From Streptomyces hygroscopicus (lineage in GTDB: Bacteria; Actinomycetota; Actinomycetes; Streptomycetales; Streptomycetaceae): a stretch of DNA of 64,000 nt. Position 1 is the stretch's first letter. Every line of letters starts with the position of its first letter. Below are positions 43,526-51,573 of the stretch, piece by piece. The position numbers and the translations under genes were made by a program. Under the pieces are notes generated by a model, which worked only from the letters and a program-made list of their open reading frames with translations, had not been told where the DNA came from and did no database searches. The stretch spans positions 11,346,001 to 11,410,000 of the forward strand of contig CP018627.1 in the NCBI GenBank assembly GCA_002021875.1. Direction: 5' to 3'.

Positions 43526-44040
43526 ATGATCGTTCCGGTCGGGCAGGTGGAGCCCGTGCCGCGCCGCATCCGCGGCTTCGTGGCCGGACGCCCCGTCTTC
43601 GACACCGTGCGGGCGGGCTACGTGTGGCTCTTGCCCGGCTATCCGCAGTACTGCGTGCCCCGCGACGACATCGTCGAGGGGGCGCTCGTCGACGAGGGCG
43701 GAACCTGGAGCTGAAGGTCGGCGGAGCGCGCCGCCAGACTCTCCAGGTGGGCTCGCTCACCCGCCCGGGCGCGGCCCGGGAGTGGGGCGAGGACGCGCCC
43801 ACCGGCAACGTGGGCCATGTCAGCTTCCGGTGGGAGGCCATCGACGCCTGGTTCGAGGAGGACGAGCAGGTGTTCGTCCAACCCAGGAGCCCGTACACCC
43901 GCGCCGATGAGCTCAGGTCGGGCCGTGCCGTCCGCGTCGAGCTGGACGGCGCCGTGCTCGCCGACGCCCCGAGCTCGGTGATGGTGCTGGAGACGGAGCT
44001 CCCGACGCGCTACCCCGGTCCGACCCGGTCAGCAGGGTGA
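43526..44040 (+). pseudogene. DUF427-family protein with a frameshift
   Basis: The first frame (43526-43714) reads RRIRGFVAGRPVFDTVRAGY and VWLLPGYPQYCVPRDDI, and the second, from about 43710 to 44040, continues with GGARRQTLQVGSL, HVSFRWEAIDAWFEEDEQVF and GRAVRVELDGAVLADAPSSV. Both are consecutive parts of one DUF427 domain. A single-base change around 43705-43715 breaks the gene. DUF427 proteins are beta-folds of unknown function. Confidence 0.75.
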
Positions 44041-44133
44041 ACTGGGAGACGGAACACCGATAAGCGGAAACAACTCCTCGCCCGGCTGAGCCCTGGCTTC
44101 TGTCCAGGTCTCATATGCGGTCCGCGAATAGAC

Positions 44134-44139
44134 TTGACA
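44134..44139 (+). promoter_or_regulatory. Possible -35 element of the arabinanase gene
   Basis: TTGACA occurs 59 bp before the arabinanase ATG in a region with no gene. The -10 box 16-18 bp downstream is poor, so the assignment is weak. Confidence 0.3.
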
Positions 44140-44197
44140 CTGCGTCAGTTCGTTCGCAGAACGCGCACACTCCAGGCCCACGAGAGGAGAACCGCCC

Positions 44198-45169
44198 ATG
44201 AAAGCGCACCGCGGCACCAGATGGCTCCCGCTGCCCACCGCACTCCTGCTCGCCCTGCTCCCCACCAGCGCCTCCGCGTACCCCAACCCCGGCCGGGTGA
44301 CGGGCGACACCGTCGTCCATGACCCGTCGATGGTCCGCGCCACCGACGGCACCTATCTGCTCTACTCCACCCATGGTGGTCTGGAGGCCCGCACCTCCAC
44401 CGACCGGATCGCCTTCAGCCGCTCGGGCAGCGCCTTCACCGCCCCGCCCTCCTGGTGGCGGACGTACTCCGCCGAGAACGACCCCTGGGCGCCGGACATC
44501 TCGTACCAGGGTGGCACCTATCTGATGTACTACGCCGTCTCGTCCTTCGGCTCCAGCAACTCCGCCATCGGCCTCGCCACCTCCCCCAGCGGCAGGGCCG
44601 GGACCTGGACCGACCGCGGCATCGTGCACTCCACCACCGGAAGCAGCGACTACAACGCCATCGACCCCAACCTCTTCGTCGACAGCGACGGAAAGTGGTG
44701 GCTGTCGTTCGGCTCGTGGTGGTCGGGGCTGAAGATGATCCGCCTGGACCCCGCCACCGGCAAGCAGTACGCGGGCGACAGGACCGTCTACGCCATCGCC
44801 TCCCGGCCCACCGGCACCAAGGCGATCGAGGGCCCGTCGGTCGTCAAGCGCAACGGCTACTACTACCTGTTCGCGTCGTACGACACCTGCTGCGCGGGCA
44901 CCAGTTCCACGTACAAGATCAGGGTCGGCCGTGCCACCGGCCCCACCGGTCCGTACTACGACAAGAGCGGGGTGAACATGATGAACAACGGCGGCACCCC
45001 GGTCCTCGAATCCCACGGCCGGTACATCGGCCCCGGCGGGCAGTCGGTGATGAGCGACGTCGACGGCGATCTGCTCGTCTACCACTACTACGACGGGCAG
45101 GACAACGGCACCCCGAAGCTGGGCGTGAACCTGCTGAGCTGGTCCGGCGGCTGGCCCACCGCGTACTGA
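44198..45169 (+). CDS. Secreted GH43 endo-1,5-alpha-L-arabinanase
   Basis: A 323-aa enzyme with a Sec signal peptide (LPLPTALLLALLPTSASA, cleavage near residue 27). The GH43 catalytic triad is complete: Asp42 (VVHDPSM), Asp156 (AIDPNLF) and Glu211 (AIEGPSVV). WWRTYSAENDPWAPDISYQG and SFGSWWSGLKMIRLDP are typical of the arabinanase subgroup that cuts alpha-1,5-arabinan in the medium. GAGAGGAG lies just before the ATG. No transporter or regulator is adjacent. Confidence 0.92.
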   Translation: MKAHRGTRWLPLPTALLLALLPTSASAYPNPGRVTGDTVVHDPSMVRATDGTYLLYSTHGGLEARTSTDRIAFSRSGSAFTAPPSWWRTYSAENDPWAPDISYQGGTYLMYYAVSSFGSSNSAIGLATSPSGRAGTWTDRGIVHSTTGSSDYNAIDPNLFVDSDGKWWLSFGSWWSGLKMIRLDPATGKQYAGDRTVYAIASRPTGTKAIEGPSVVKRNGYYYLFASYDTCCAGTSSTYKIRVGRATGPTGPYYDKSGVNMMNNGGTPVLESHGRYIGPGGQSVMSDVDGDLLVYHYYDGQDNGTPKLGVNLLSWSGGWPTAY

Positions 45170-45247
45170 CTGCCACAGGCCGCTCTGGGGTCGGAGTATG
45201 TTGCTCGAACATCGTGGCAAGCGGCCCGTGGTTCCCGAATCGGCGTA

Positions 45248-45434
45248 GCTCAATCTGGTCCGAAATCTGCACGCCACGCTGGGCGTGGGCATGCTCTTCA
45301 TCTCGCACAACAGGGCAGTGGTCCGTTTCGTCGCCGACACCGTGGCTGTCATGAGCCATGGCCGGATCGTCGAGAGCGGCCCGCGGGACCAGGTATTCAC
45401 CACACCCGCGCACCCCTACGCCCGGAAGCTGCTC
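45248..45434 (+). pseudogene. Oligopeptide ABC transporter ATPase (DppF/OppF-like), C-terminal fragment
   Basis: The plus-strand frame reads LGVGMLFISHNRAVVRFVAD, then TVAVMSHGRIVESGPRDQVF and TTPAHPYARKLLAT: the H-loop and the following region, with the PAHPYxxxLL signature of peptide-importer ATPases. Walker A, signature and Walker B regions are missing. The remainder of the frame is unrelated. Confidence 0.8.
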
Positions 45435-45609
45435 GCCACCTCACGCTTTGAACTCGACACCGGCCCGCGGCCGGGCGTGGACGCCCCCCTCAGGGTCCTG
45501 AGCACGGCAGCCGGGGACGCAGCATCGGGCTGCCGGATCCACAACCGGTCGGCCGCCTGCTGCGGGGGCCGCACCGGCTCGAGCGCGAGGAGTGGTCCAA
45601 GGCGTTGGA

Positions 45610-46085
45610 TGACCCGCCACGGTGTTGCTGGCCCATCCCGCGACGGCCTCCTCGTCGCGCTCGCTCGCCCGCCGGGCTGGCACCTGGCAGCTGAAGCCTT
45701 GCCGCTTGAGCAGGCCGGCCGCCCCTGGACGGTGTCGCTCTTGTGGAACCGCCGCCTGATCAGCGTCTTGATCCGGGCCAGGGCCCCGGTCCGGCCAGCC
45801 GTGTGCGACCGGGCCCTTGGCCGGCTCTCTTTCCAACACGGCGAAGGTTCCTCGCTCAGCGCCGGGAGGCAGTCTGGGCGCTTGGGGCGCAGGCCCGGCG
45901 GACCGTGGGCTTTCCAGGACCGGCGGCGCCAGCGTTGGACGGACCGCACGCTCACCCGAAGGTCTTTGGCGATCGAGGTGCTGTCCCCTTTGACGGCGAA
46001 GCGTTCGGTAGCCCGGAGCCGGAGCCGCTCGCGGGCGGCACGTCGTTGTGTGGTCAGGCCACCGCCTTGCGGAAACCTCACGACA
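45610..46085 (-). pseudogene. IS630-family transposase N-terminal half, frameshifted
   Basis: On the minus strand MRFPQGGGLTTQRRAARERL and FAVKGDSTSIAKDLRVSVRS form the HTH region of IS630-type transposases, and a second frame gives LLKRQGFSCQVPARRASERD before the catalytic domain. Frames change twice and the DDE domain is absent. It is different from the IS630 element at 49.4-50.7 kb. Confidence 0.7.
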
Positions 46086-46312
46086 AGGGCATACCGCAGG
46101 CTTCACGACCCGTCAGCATCCCACGACATCACGCACTGAAGGTCAGTAACTGGAAGGTCTCCGGACGCGCCGGGGGAGCTCAGCAGGAGACGCCGTGGGT
46201 AAGGAGAAATGTTTCGGATGTATCCTTGCGTGGCCCTCGCAGGCCGTGGCATGGTACCGGCATTGATCTGAAGCTTCCGCCACAGGAACACACACGCGAG
46301 GATGGTTGCAGA
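46086..46312. other. Upstream region of the 790-aa secreted protein
   Basis: About 225 bp, less GC-rich than the flanks. No clear operator or promoter can be assigned. Confidence 0.4.
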
Positions 46313-48685
46313 ATGCTCGACAGGAGACACTGCCTTTCTCTGCTGGCGGCCGCCGGAGTCGGCGCGAAGATCGCTCTCGAACCGACGATCTCGCGAGCCC
46401 AACCGCTCGACGCAGGGGCTGCCGGAGCGGGTGGCCAGGCTGAGCGATTGAGCCGTTCTCTGCGAGAGTTGCACGGCTCCCTCCGGGTGTTGATTCGGAA
46501 ATATGAGGGCACGACGCTGCGTCAGGCCCAAGAATTTGACGGCGACACGCTGACCGACGGCCCGCGGCAGTGGCAGCTGGAGTGGGAGACGCGGCGGGTG
46601 CCCGATGATCACGGATGGGAGGTCACCCTGACATGCACTCTGGAGAAGGGGGAAGCAGAACAGACCGCGATCTCTGTCGATTTCCCATTCAGGAACTGGG
46701 AGACCGCGAACTACGTGATGATTCCCGGAATAGTCTATAACGGCAATCGTTATCGGGCCATCGGCGATGGATATAATCCGGACTACCCGGTCGACATGTA
46801 CTACAATCCCCGGACACCGCTGACGATATCGAATAACCCGCGACTGGCCTCCGATGTCGCGATGCCTTCGCGGATCGAGCTGGAAACCTGCTCTACTGCC
46901 GCCCCGGCGATGAGCTTCTTCTCACCTAAGTTGAGGAAGGGCTGGATCGTCCTCACGGAGCAAGGAACCCGACTGGGCAATAGCGGACTCTCAGTTGAAG
47001 AGAGCGCGAGCAGGGCAAGCTGTGAATTCCGCATTTCGGCGCCCGTCGTGCGCCAGCAGGTGGCCGGTTTCGGCGACTTTCGACCGAGCGAGGATAGGGC
47101 GTCGAACTGGGCTCCCGGTGACTCGGTGTCGATTCGCTTCCGGGTCTTCACCTTCGATGCTGACGGAATTCCGGCAGTCCTGCAAAAGTTCATGGATGTG
47201 CGAAAGTCGCTTACTGGCCCCACCACGCCCCGCAACCTGCTTCCGATGAGCAAGCTGGCGGAGCTTGGCACCGACATCTGCCGGGGCAATTTCACCGAAA
47301 CCAAGGCTGGCAGGTACTATCTGCCAGAAAATTCCAAGCACTTTCAATTGGGTTGGGTCAGCGGCATGATCAACACCTACCCCATGTTGGCTCTGAATGA
47401 CCCGACGGAACGCGGCAGGGTCTCCGAGGAGCTTGACTTCGTCTGTTCCCGCATGAAGGGGCGAAGCGGATTTTTCTACGGCTTCATCAGCGAAGATGAC
47501 GCGATCCGCTCAGAGAAGGCTCACCCCGACTTTCCAGCGGTACAGGCGATGGTGAGAAAGAACGGAGACGTACTCTTCTGGCTGATCAAGCATTTGATGC
47601 TCCTGAAGGCGCAAGGGCATGGCGGCGCCATCAAGGAATCCTGGGAATTGGCCGCAGGTGGCCTGGCCGCGGCCTTCACCCGGATCTGGCGAAAGCACGG
47701 AGAATTCGGTCAGTACATCGTGCCCGAAACAGGCGATATCGCCGTCTACAACTCGACGGCCGGCGCCATCGCTCCGGCTGGGCTTGCCCTGGCAGCTGAA
47801 TACTTCCATTGTCCGGACTGGTTGGCCGTAGCCGAGGAAGCGGCCGAATTTTACTATGAGCGGGACATCAAGTCCCGTGGATTCACCAGCGGGGCGTGCG
47901 CGGATATTTCACAGGATGCGGATTCCGAATCGGCATTTGGTCTCCTGGAATCATTCATGGCGCTGTACCAGTACACCGGAAAGAGGGGTTGGCTGGAGCG
48001 TGCGAAGGTCCAAGCCGCACTGTGCTCGTCCTGGACGCTTGCGTACGATCCTCTGTTTCCGGCAGACAGCGATATTGCGCAACTGAATGGAAGGATGACC
48101 GGCGCGGTCTGGGCAAGCAGCCAAAACAAGCATGCCGCGCCCGGCGTCTGTACGTCCTCCGCAGACCACCTGTTCAAGCTATATCGAGCGACTGGGAAAA
48201 AGAAGTACGCTGAACTCATCAGGGATATCCAGCATGCCCACGCCGAGGCCGTCAACATGCCGGGACATATAACAACCGACTACCTAATCGGTTCGAGCAT
48301 GGAGCGGATCCAGCCCAGCGATGCAGAGGGTAAGGGGGCCGTCGGCAATTTCATCAAGACGAGAAACTCCTGGACCGAGACCAACGGCATCTTGATGGCA
48401 CTCGAACTTCCGGGAATCTACGTGCGGCCCGGGGAAGGAGTCCTCTTTCCCTTTGACCATGTCGAGGCTGAATATGTCCGCGAGAGCCGTCATGCCGCCG
48501 TAGTCCGCTTGACGAACGACACGGCCTACGCGGCACGGGTGTCGGTGCTGGCGGAAACGGCCCACCAATCAGCCCGCCCCCTTGGGTACACGGCGTTCCT
48601 TGGTTGGCCGCGAGTCGAAGTCCCGGCCGGCGGGGTGGTCACCATGAGAGTCACGAGGGATGGCAAGGTCACAGGTCAAGCCTGA
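46313..48685 (+). CDS. Exported protein of unknown specificity, probable (alpha/alpha)6-barrel glycosidase or lyase
   Basis: A 790-aa protein with a Tat-like signal (LDRRHCLSLLAAAGVGAKIA). The first half is beta-rich (WQLEWETRRVPDDHGWEVTL, FRNWETANYVMIPGIVYNGN). The second is helical with paired hairpin motifs (GWVSGMINTYPMLALND, GDVLFWLIKHLMLLKAQGHG, SAFGLLESFMALYQYTGKRG, SSADHLFKLYRATGKKKYAE), as in six-hairpin glycosidases. No catalytic signature of a named GH or PL family is recognised. ATG 46313 is chosen at the signal. Composition is less GC-rich than its neighbours, hinting at transfer. Confidence 0.6.
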   Translation: MLDRRHCLSLLAAAGVGAKIALEPTISRAQPLDAGAAGAGGQAERLSRSLRELHGSLRVLIRKYEGTTLRQAQEFDGDTLTDGPRQWQLEWETRRVPDDHGWEVTLTCTLEKGEAEQTAISVDFPFRNWETANYVMIPGIVYNGNRYRAIGDGYNPDYPVDMYYNPRTPLTISNNPRLASDVAMPSRIELETCSTAAPAMSFFSPKLRKGWIVLTEQGTRLGNSGLSVEESASRASCEFRISAPVVRQQVAGFGDFRPSEDRASNWAPGDSVSIRFRVFTFDADGIPAVLQKFMDVRKSLTGPTTPRNLLPMSKLAELGTDICRGNFTETKAGRYYLPENSKHFQLGWVSGMINTYPMLALNDPTERGRVSEELDFVCSRMKGRSGFFYGFISEDDAIRSEKAHPDFPAVQAMVRKNGDVLFWLIKHLMLLKAQGHGGAIKESWELAAGGLAAAFTRIWRKHGEFGQYIVPETGDIAVYNSTAGAIAPAGLALAAEYFHCPDWLAVAEEAAEFYYERDIKSRGFTSGACADISQDADSESAFGLLESFMALYQYTGKRGWLERAKVQAALCSSWTLAYDPLFPADSDIAQLNGRMTGAVWASSQNKHAAPGVCTSSADHLFKLYRATGKKKYAELIRDIQHAHAEAVNMPGHITTDYLIGSSMERIQPSDAEGKGAVGNFIKTRNSWTETNGILMALELPGIYVRPGEGVLFPFDHVEAEYVRESRHAAVVRLTNDTAYAARVSVLAETAHQSARPLGYTAFLGWPRVEVPAGGVVTMRVTRDGKVTGQA

Positions 48686-48800
48686 TCCGGCTGCATCCGA
48701 CCTCAGGCAGCGGGACAGGACTGATTCAAAGTCGCGGTCTTGACGAGAAGCGGCTGCTCACGGACGTATGACGATGCGGGAGGTGGCCGCTACGCAGGCA

Positions 48801-48859
48801 TCGAGGCTCCGGTTGAAGGGGTGACCTTCCCAAGTCGCCCTGTACAACCGGAGCCTCGA
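48801..48859. repeat. 15-bp inverted repeat, probable hairpin at a transposase 5' end
   Basis: TCGAGGCTCCGGTTG (48801-48815) and CAACCGGAGCCTCGA (48845-48859) are perfect complements with a 29-nt loop. It lies immediately before an ISAs1-type transposase remnant and may act as terminator for the 790-aa gene or as subterminal IS structure. Confidence 0.6.
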
Positions 48860-49010
48860 CGTGTCGTCAGTCTGCCACCGTCTGCCTGACCAAGACGCCG
48901 TCCCGTCAACACCGCGCCATCCCCGCGCCGGCTGAGCGGCTCTGTCAGCTGGCCGACCCCCGTGATCGACGCGTACGGCGATACACCCTGGTCTCCGTCC
49001 TGCTCAGCAT
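48860..49010 (+). pseudogene. ISAs1-family transposase, N-terminal remnant
   Basis: A frame opening VSSVCHRLPDQDAV at GTG 48861 is followed in another frame by AERLCQLADPRDRRRVRRYT and LVSVLLSI. This is the conserved start of ISAs1-type transposases (L-x-x-x-x-D-P-R-x-x-R-x-x-R-x-x-L-x-x-x-L). It ends abruptly at about 49010, where a regulator fragment begins. Confidence 0.6.
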
Positions 49011-49204
49011 TCCGGCAGTACGTCGCCGACCTCGTGGCCGCCGCGGAGGCGCCCAGCTGGCTCGCCGACCACCTCGTCCTCCTTGCCGAGGGCGCAATGA
49101 CCACAGCCGCCATCTTCGATTCCCCCGAGCCCGCCCGCCAGGCTAAGGACACCGCACGCATCCTGCTTCGTACCGCTCGCACGGAGCTCGGCGCCCCCGC
49201 CTGA
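49008..49204 (+). pseudogene. TetR-family regulator, C-terminal fragment
   Basis: From the junction the frame reads YVADLVAAAEAPSWLADHLV, then LLAEGAMTTAAIFDSPEPAR and TARILLRTARTELGAPA. The pattern (W-L-A-x-x-L-x-x-L-x-E-G-A-x-x-x-A followed by an A-rich helix) is the last helical pair of TetR ligand domains. The HTH is missing. Confidence 0.6.
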
Positions 49205-49434
49205 GCACCGTTCGCCGACTGACGATTTGAGCGAGCAGCCCTGGCAGAGCTTGCTAGCCGGATACTTCACACACATCGGGGTGAAGATCGATAGCCGACT
49301 GCCGATGGCATCGAGAGCTCACGATGCGGACGCCGGATGGAGGTCCGGTTCTACGTCGAACCTCGCCAATCCGGGCATTCGATCTTCACTGTCCCGAGTG
49401 ACGTCCGAAGGACGGGGCAAGCACCGTTGCAGTA
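49205..49434. other. Unassigned stretch before the IS630 element
   Basis: About 230 bp with no recognisable product or signal. Confidence 0.4.
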
Positions 49435-49449
49435 CTAGTGCTGCGTTCC

Positions 49450-50606
49450 TCAAAGGGTGTACACAAATCGGCGTCGTCGTGGGCGAGTTGGTGGCGCGGG
49501 TCTGCCCCAGATCCAGGGTTTGGCGCGGGAGTTGAGCTGGTCGGTGGCCAGGGTCGTGGCGTACGTGATGTCGTCGCGGTTGGCGAATGACCGCCCGGCG
49601 AGGGCGGCTTTGCGGAAGATGCGCCACCAGCCTTCCTGGAGGTTGAGCCAGCAGGCGCCGACGGGGATGAAGGCGTGGTGGATGCGGGGGTGGTCCTCCA
49701 GCCAGGTCCGGGTGGACAGGCTGTTGTGGGAGGACAGGTTGTCGGTGACGATCCAGATCTCCCCGTGCGGGTTGGCGTCCTCGAGCTGTTGGAGGAACTG
49801 CTGGTAGAAGACGCTGTTGCGGGAGGAAGCGGTCATGGTGACGGCCTGGCCGTCGGAGGGGCGCAGACCACCGTAGACCCAGGTCTTCTCCGGTCCGCGG
49901 GTGTAGTCGAGTTCCGCTTTGATCCGGTGCCCGTCGGGTGACCAGGCAGGTGCGGGCGGGAAGGTCCGCGGGATCACCGGCCCCAGCTCGTCGGCGCAGA
50001 TCACCGTCGCGTCGTCGGGTGGGTGGGTGTAGAGGCCGATGATCCGTGTCCTTTTGGGACGAAGTCCGGATCCTTCGACCTCGTCCAGGACCGGGTGCGA
50101 CGCCAGCGCACGCCTTCGGCGAGCAGGATACGGCGGACCTGACTGCGCCCCACCTCGATCCCCTCGGCCCGCGCTGCCACGGTCAGGGAGTCCAGGGTCC
50201 ACTCGGGTGGCCCGGCCTCGTCGAAGGCCCACAGCTCTCCGACCGGTTCCCACCTCAGCCGTCCCGGCGGCATGGTTTTCACCAGGGAGATGATCCTGGA
50301 GCGTTGCTCTTCGGTGATCCGCCGCTTGCGGCCCTGACCGCCCAGATCGTCCAGGCCTTGCAGACCTGAGCGATTGAAGCGGTGCAGCCAGCACCGCACG
50401 GTCTTCTGGCTGCAGCTCAGCTCAACGGCGATCGCCGGCACCCGCAGGCCCAACCAGCTCAGCTCGATCATCCGGGCCCGCATCACTGCATCACTGGGAG
50501 CCTTCCGTGCCCGCGACAACCGGCGAACGACGGCTCGTTCGTCCTCATCACGCCCCGGCCGTGCCCGTAAAACCATCGGCAAACACCCGCCCCCGAGCTT
50601 CACCAA
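49450..50606 (-). CDS. IS630-family transposase, two frames joined by a -1 frameshift site
   Basis: Frame A (from 50606) has the HTH region (AVMRARMIELSWLGLRVPAI, SCSQKTVRCWLHRFNRSGLQ) and ends soon after KDPDFVPK. Frame B continues RTRIIGLYTHPPDDATVICA with the first catalytic Asp (CADE), IWIVTDNLSSHNS with the second, and ends with the Glu region QEGWWRIFRKAAL. The frames meet at CCCAAAA (minus strand; plus coordinates 50052-50058), read C CCA AAA, an ideal X_XXY_YYZ slippery heptamer. The full product is about 385 aa. Frames and motifs are otherwise undamaged. Confidence 0.8.
50052..50058 (-). promoter_or_regulatory. Slippery heptamer for -1 ribosomal frameshifting
   Basis: The minus strand reads C CCA AAA in the zero frame exactly where frame A of the IS630 transposase must pass to frame B. 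Both tRNAs can re-pair after a one-base backward slip. This is the canonical X_XXY_YYZ arrangement. Confidence 0.65.
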
Positions 50607-50652
50607 CTACCCCGCCATCAGGACATATACCCAGCAAAAGCGGAACGCAGCA

Positions 50653-51573
50653 CTAGGGTCCGTCTTCAAAGATCATCGAATGGTGGATCATGGTGGGGTG
50701 ATACGCCGTCATGAACTCACCGATCAGGAGTGGGAGTTACTCGCTCCACTGATACCGCGCGCTGCGACAGGGCGACCGCGCGCGGGAGACCGGCAGGTCA
50801 TCAACGGGATGGTCTACAAGATCCGCACCGGTATCTCATGGCGTGACCTGCCGGAACGCTACGGACCGTGGAAGACGGTCTACACCCGCTTCCGCCGCTA
50901 CGCACTCGACGGTGTGTTCACCCGGGCTCTGCAGCAGATCCAGGCCCGGGCGGACGCCGCCGGCGACATCGACTGGCTCGTCCAGATCGACTCCACTATC
51001 GTCCGCGCCCACCAGCACGCCGCCGCCACCGGCCGAAAAGGGGGCGACACCAGCAGGACGAACCGGATGATCACGCCCTCGGCCGATCCCGAGGCGGACT
51101 GACCACCAAGATCCACCTCGCCTGCGACGGCCGCGGCCGCCCCCTCGCCATCCTGCTGACACCCGGCCAACGCCACGACAGTATCTGCGCACGCCCCCTC
51201 CTGGAACGCATCCGCGTCCCGCGGACCGGCCTTGGCCGACCCCGCAGCAAGCCTGACCAGGTCATCGCGGACAAGGCCTACAGCTCCCGAGGCTTCCGCG
51301 CCTACCTGCGCAGACGCGGCATCGCACACACCATCCCGGAGAAGACCGACCAGCGACGTCACCGGCACAACCGCGGCCGTCGCGGCGGCCGACCACCAGG
51401 ATTCGACCGGGAGGTCTACCGGCGACGCAACGTCGTCGAGCGCTGCTTCAACCGCCTCAAGGGCTTCCGCGGAATCGCCACCAGATACGAAAAGACCGCT
51501 ACCTCGTACGAAGCAGCGGTCGGTCTCGCGTCGTTTCTGCTCTGGGCAAGATCCGTTTGAAGACGGACCCTAG
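50653..51573 (+). mobile_element. IS5-family (IS427-like) insertion sequence abutting the IS630 element
   Basis: Perfect 18-bp terminal repeats CTAGGGTCCGTCTTCAAA (50653-50670) and TTTGAAGACGGACCCTAG (51556-51573) enclose a two-frame transposase. The CTAG at each end is palindromic and shared on the left with the last bases of the IS630 element, so this IS inserted exactly at the IS630 tip. The right CTAG supplies the stop codon of the acyl-CoA ligase. Confidence 0.85.
50680..51560 (+). CDS. IS5-family transposase in two overlapping frames
   Basis: Frame A from ATG 50680 reads IRRHELTDQEWELLAPLIPR and IRTGISWRDLPERYGPWKTV with the first catalytic Asp in VQIDSTIVRAHQHAAA; it stops at 51102. 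Frame B, one base back, has LGRSRGGLTTKIHLACDGRG, IADKAYSSRGFRAYL and YRRRNVVERCFNRLKGFRGI with the other acidic residues, to 51560. AAAAGGGGG at 51036-51044 lies in the overlap and could serve as a -1 slip site. Motifs are complete, so programmed frameshifting is likely. Confidence 0.78.

Larger units (their letters stand above)
49435..50656 (-). mobile_element. IS630-family insertion sequence
   Basis: Perfect 15-bp terminal repeats CTAGTGCTGCGTTCC (49435-49449) and GGAACGCAGCACTAG (50642-50656) bound a minus-strand transposase. TA at both tips is the IS630-type target duplication; outer flanks read AGTAC and, beyond the second IS, GTACC. The length is about 1.2 kb. The element appears complete and possibly active. 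Confidence 0.85.

Noticed and set aside
45285..46139. Open frame continuing from the ABC ATPase fragment
   Set aside because: Similarity to peptide-transporter ATPases ends at about 45434; the rest is antisense to a transposase remnant.
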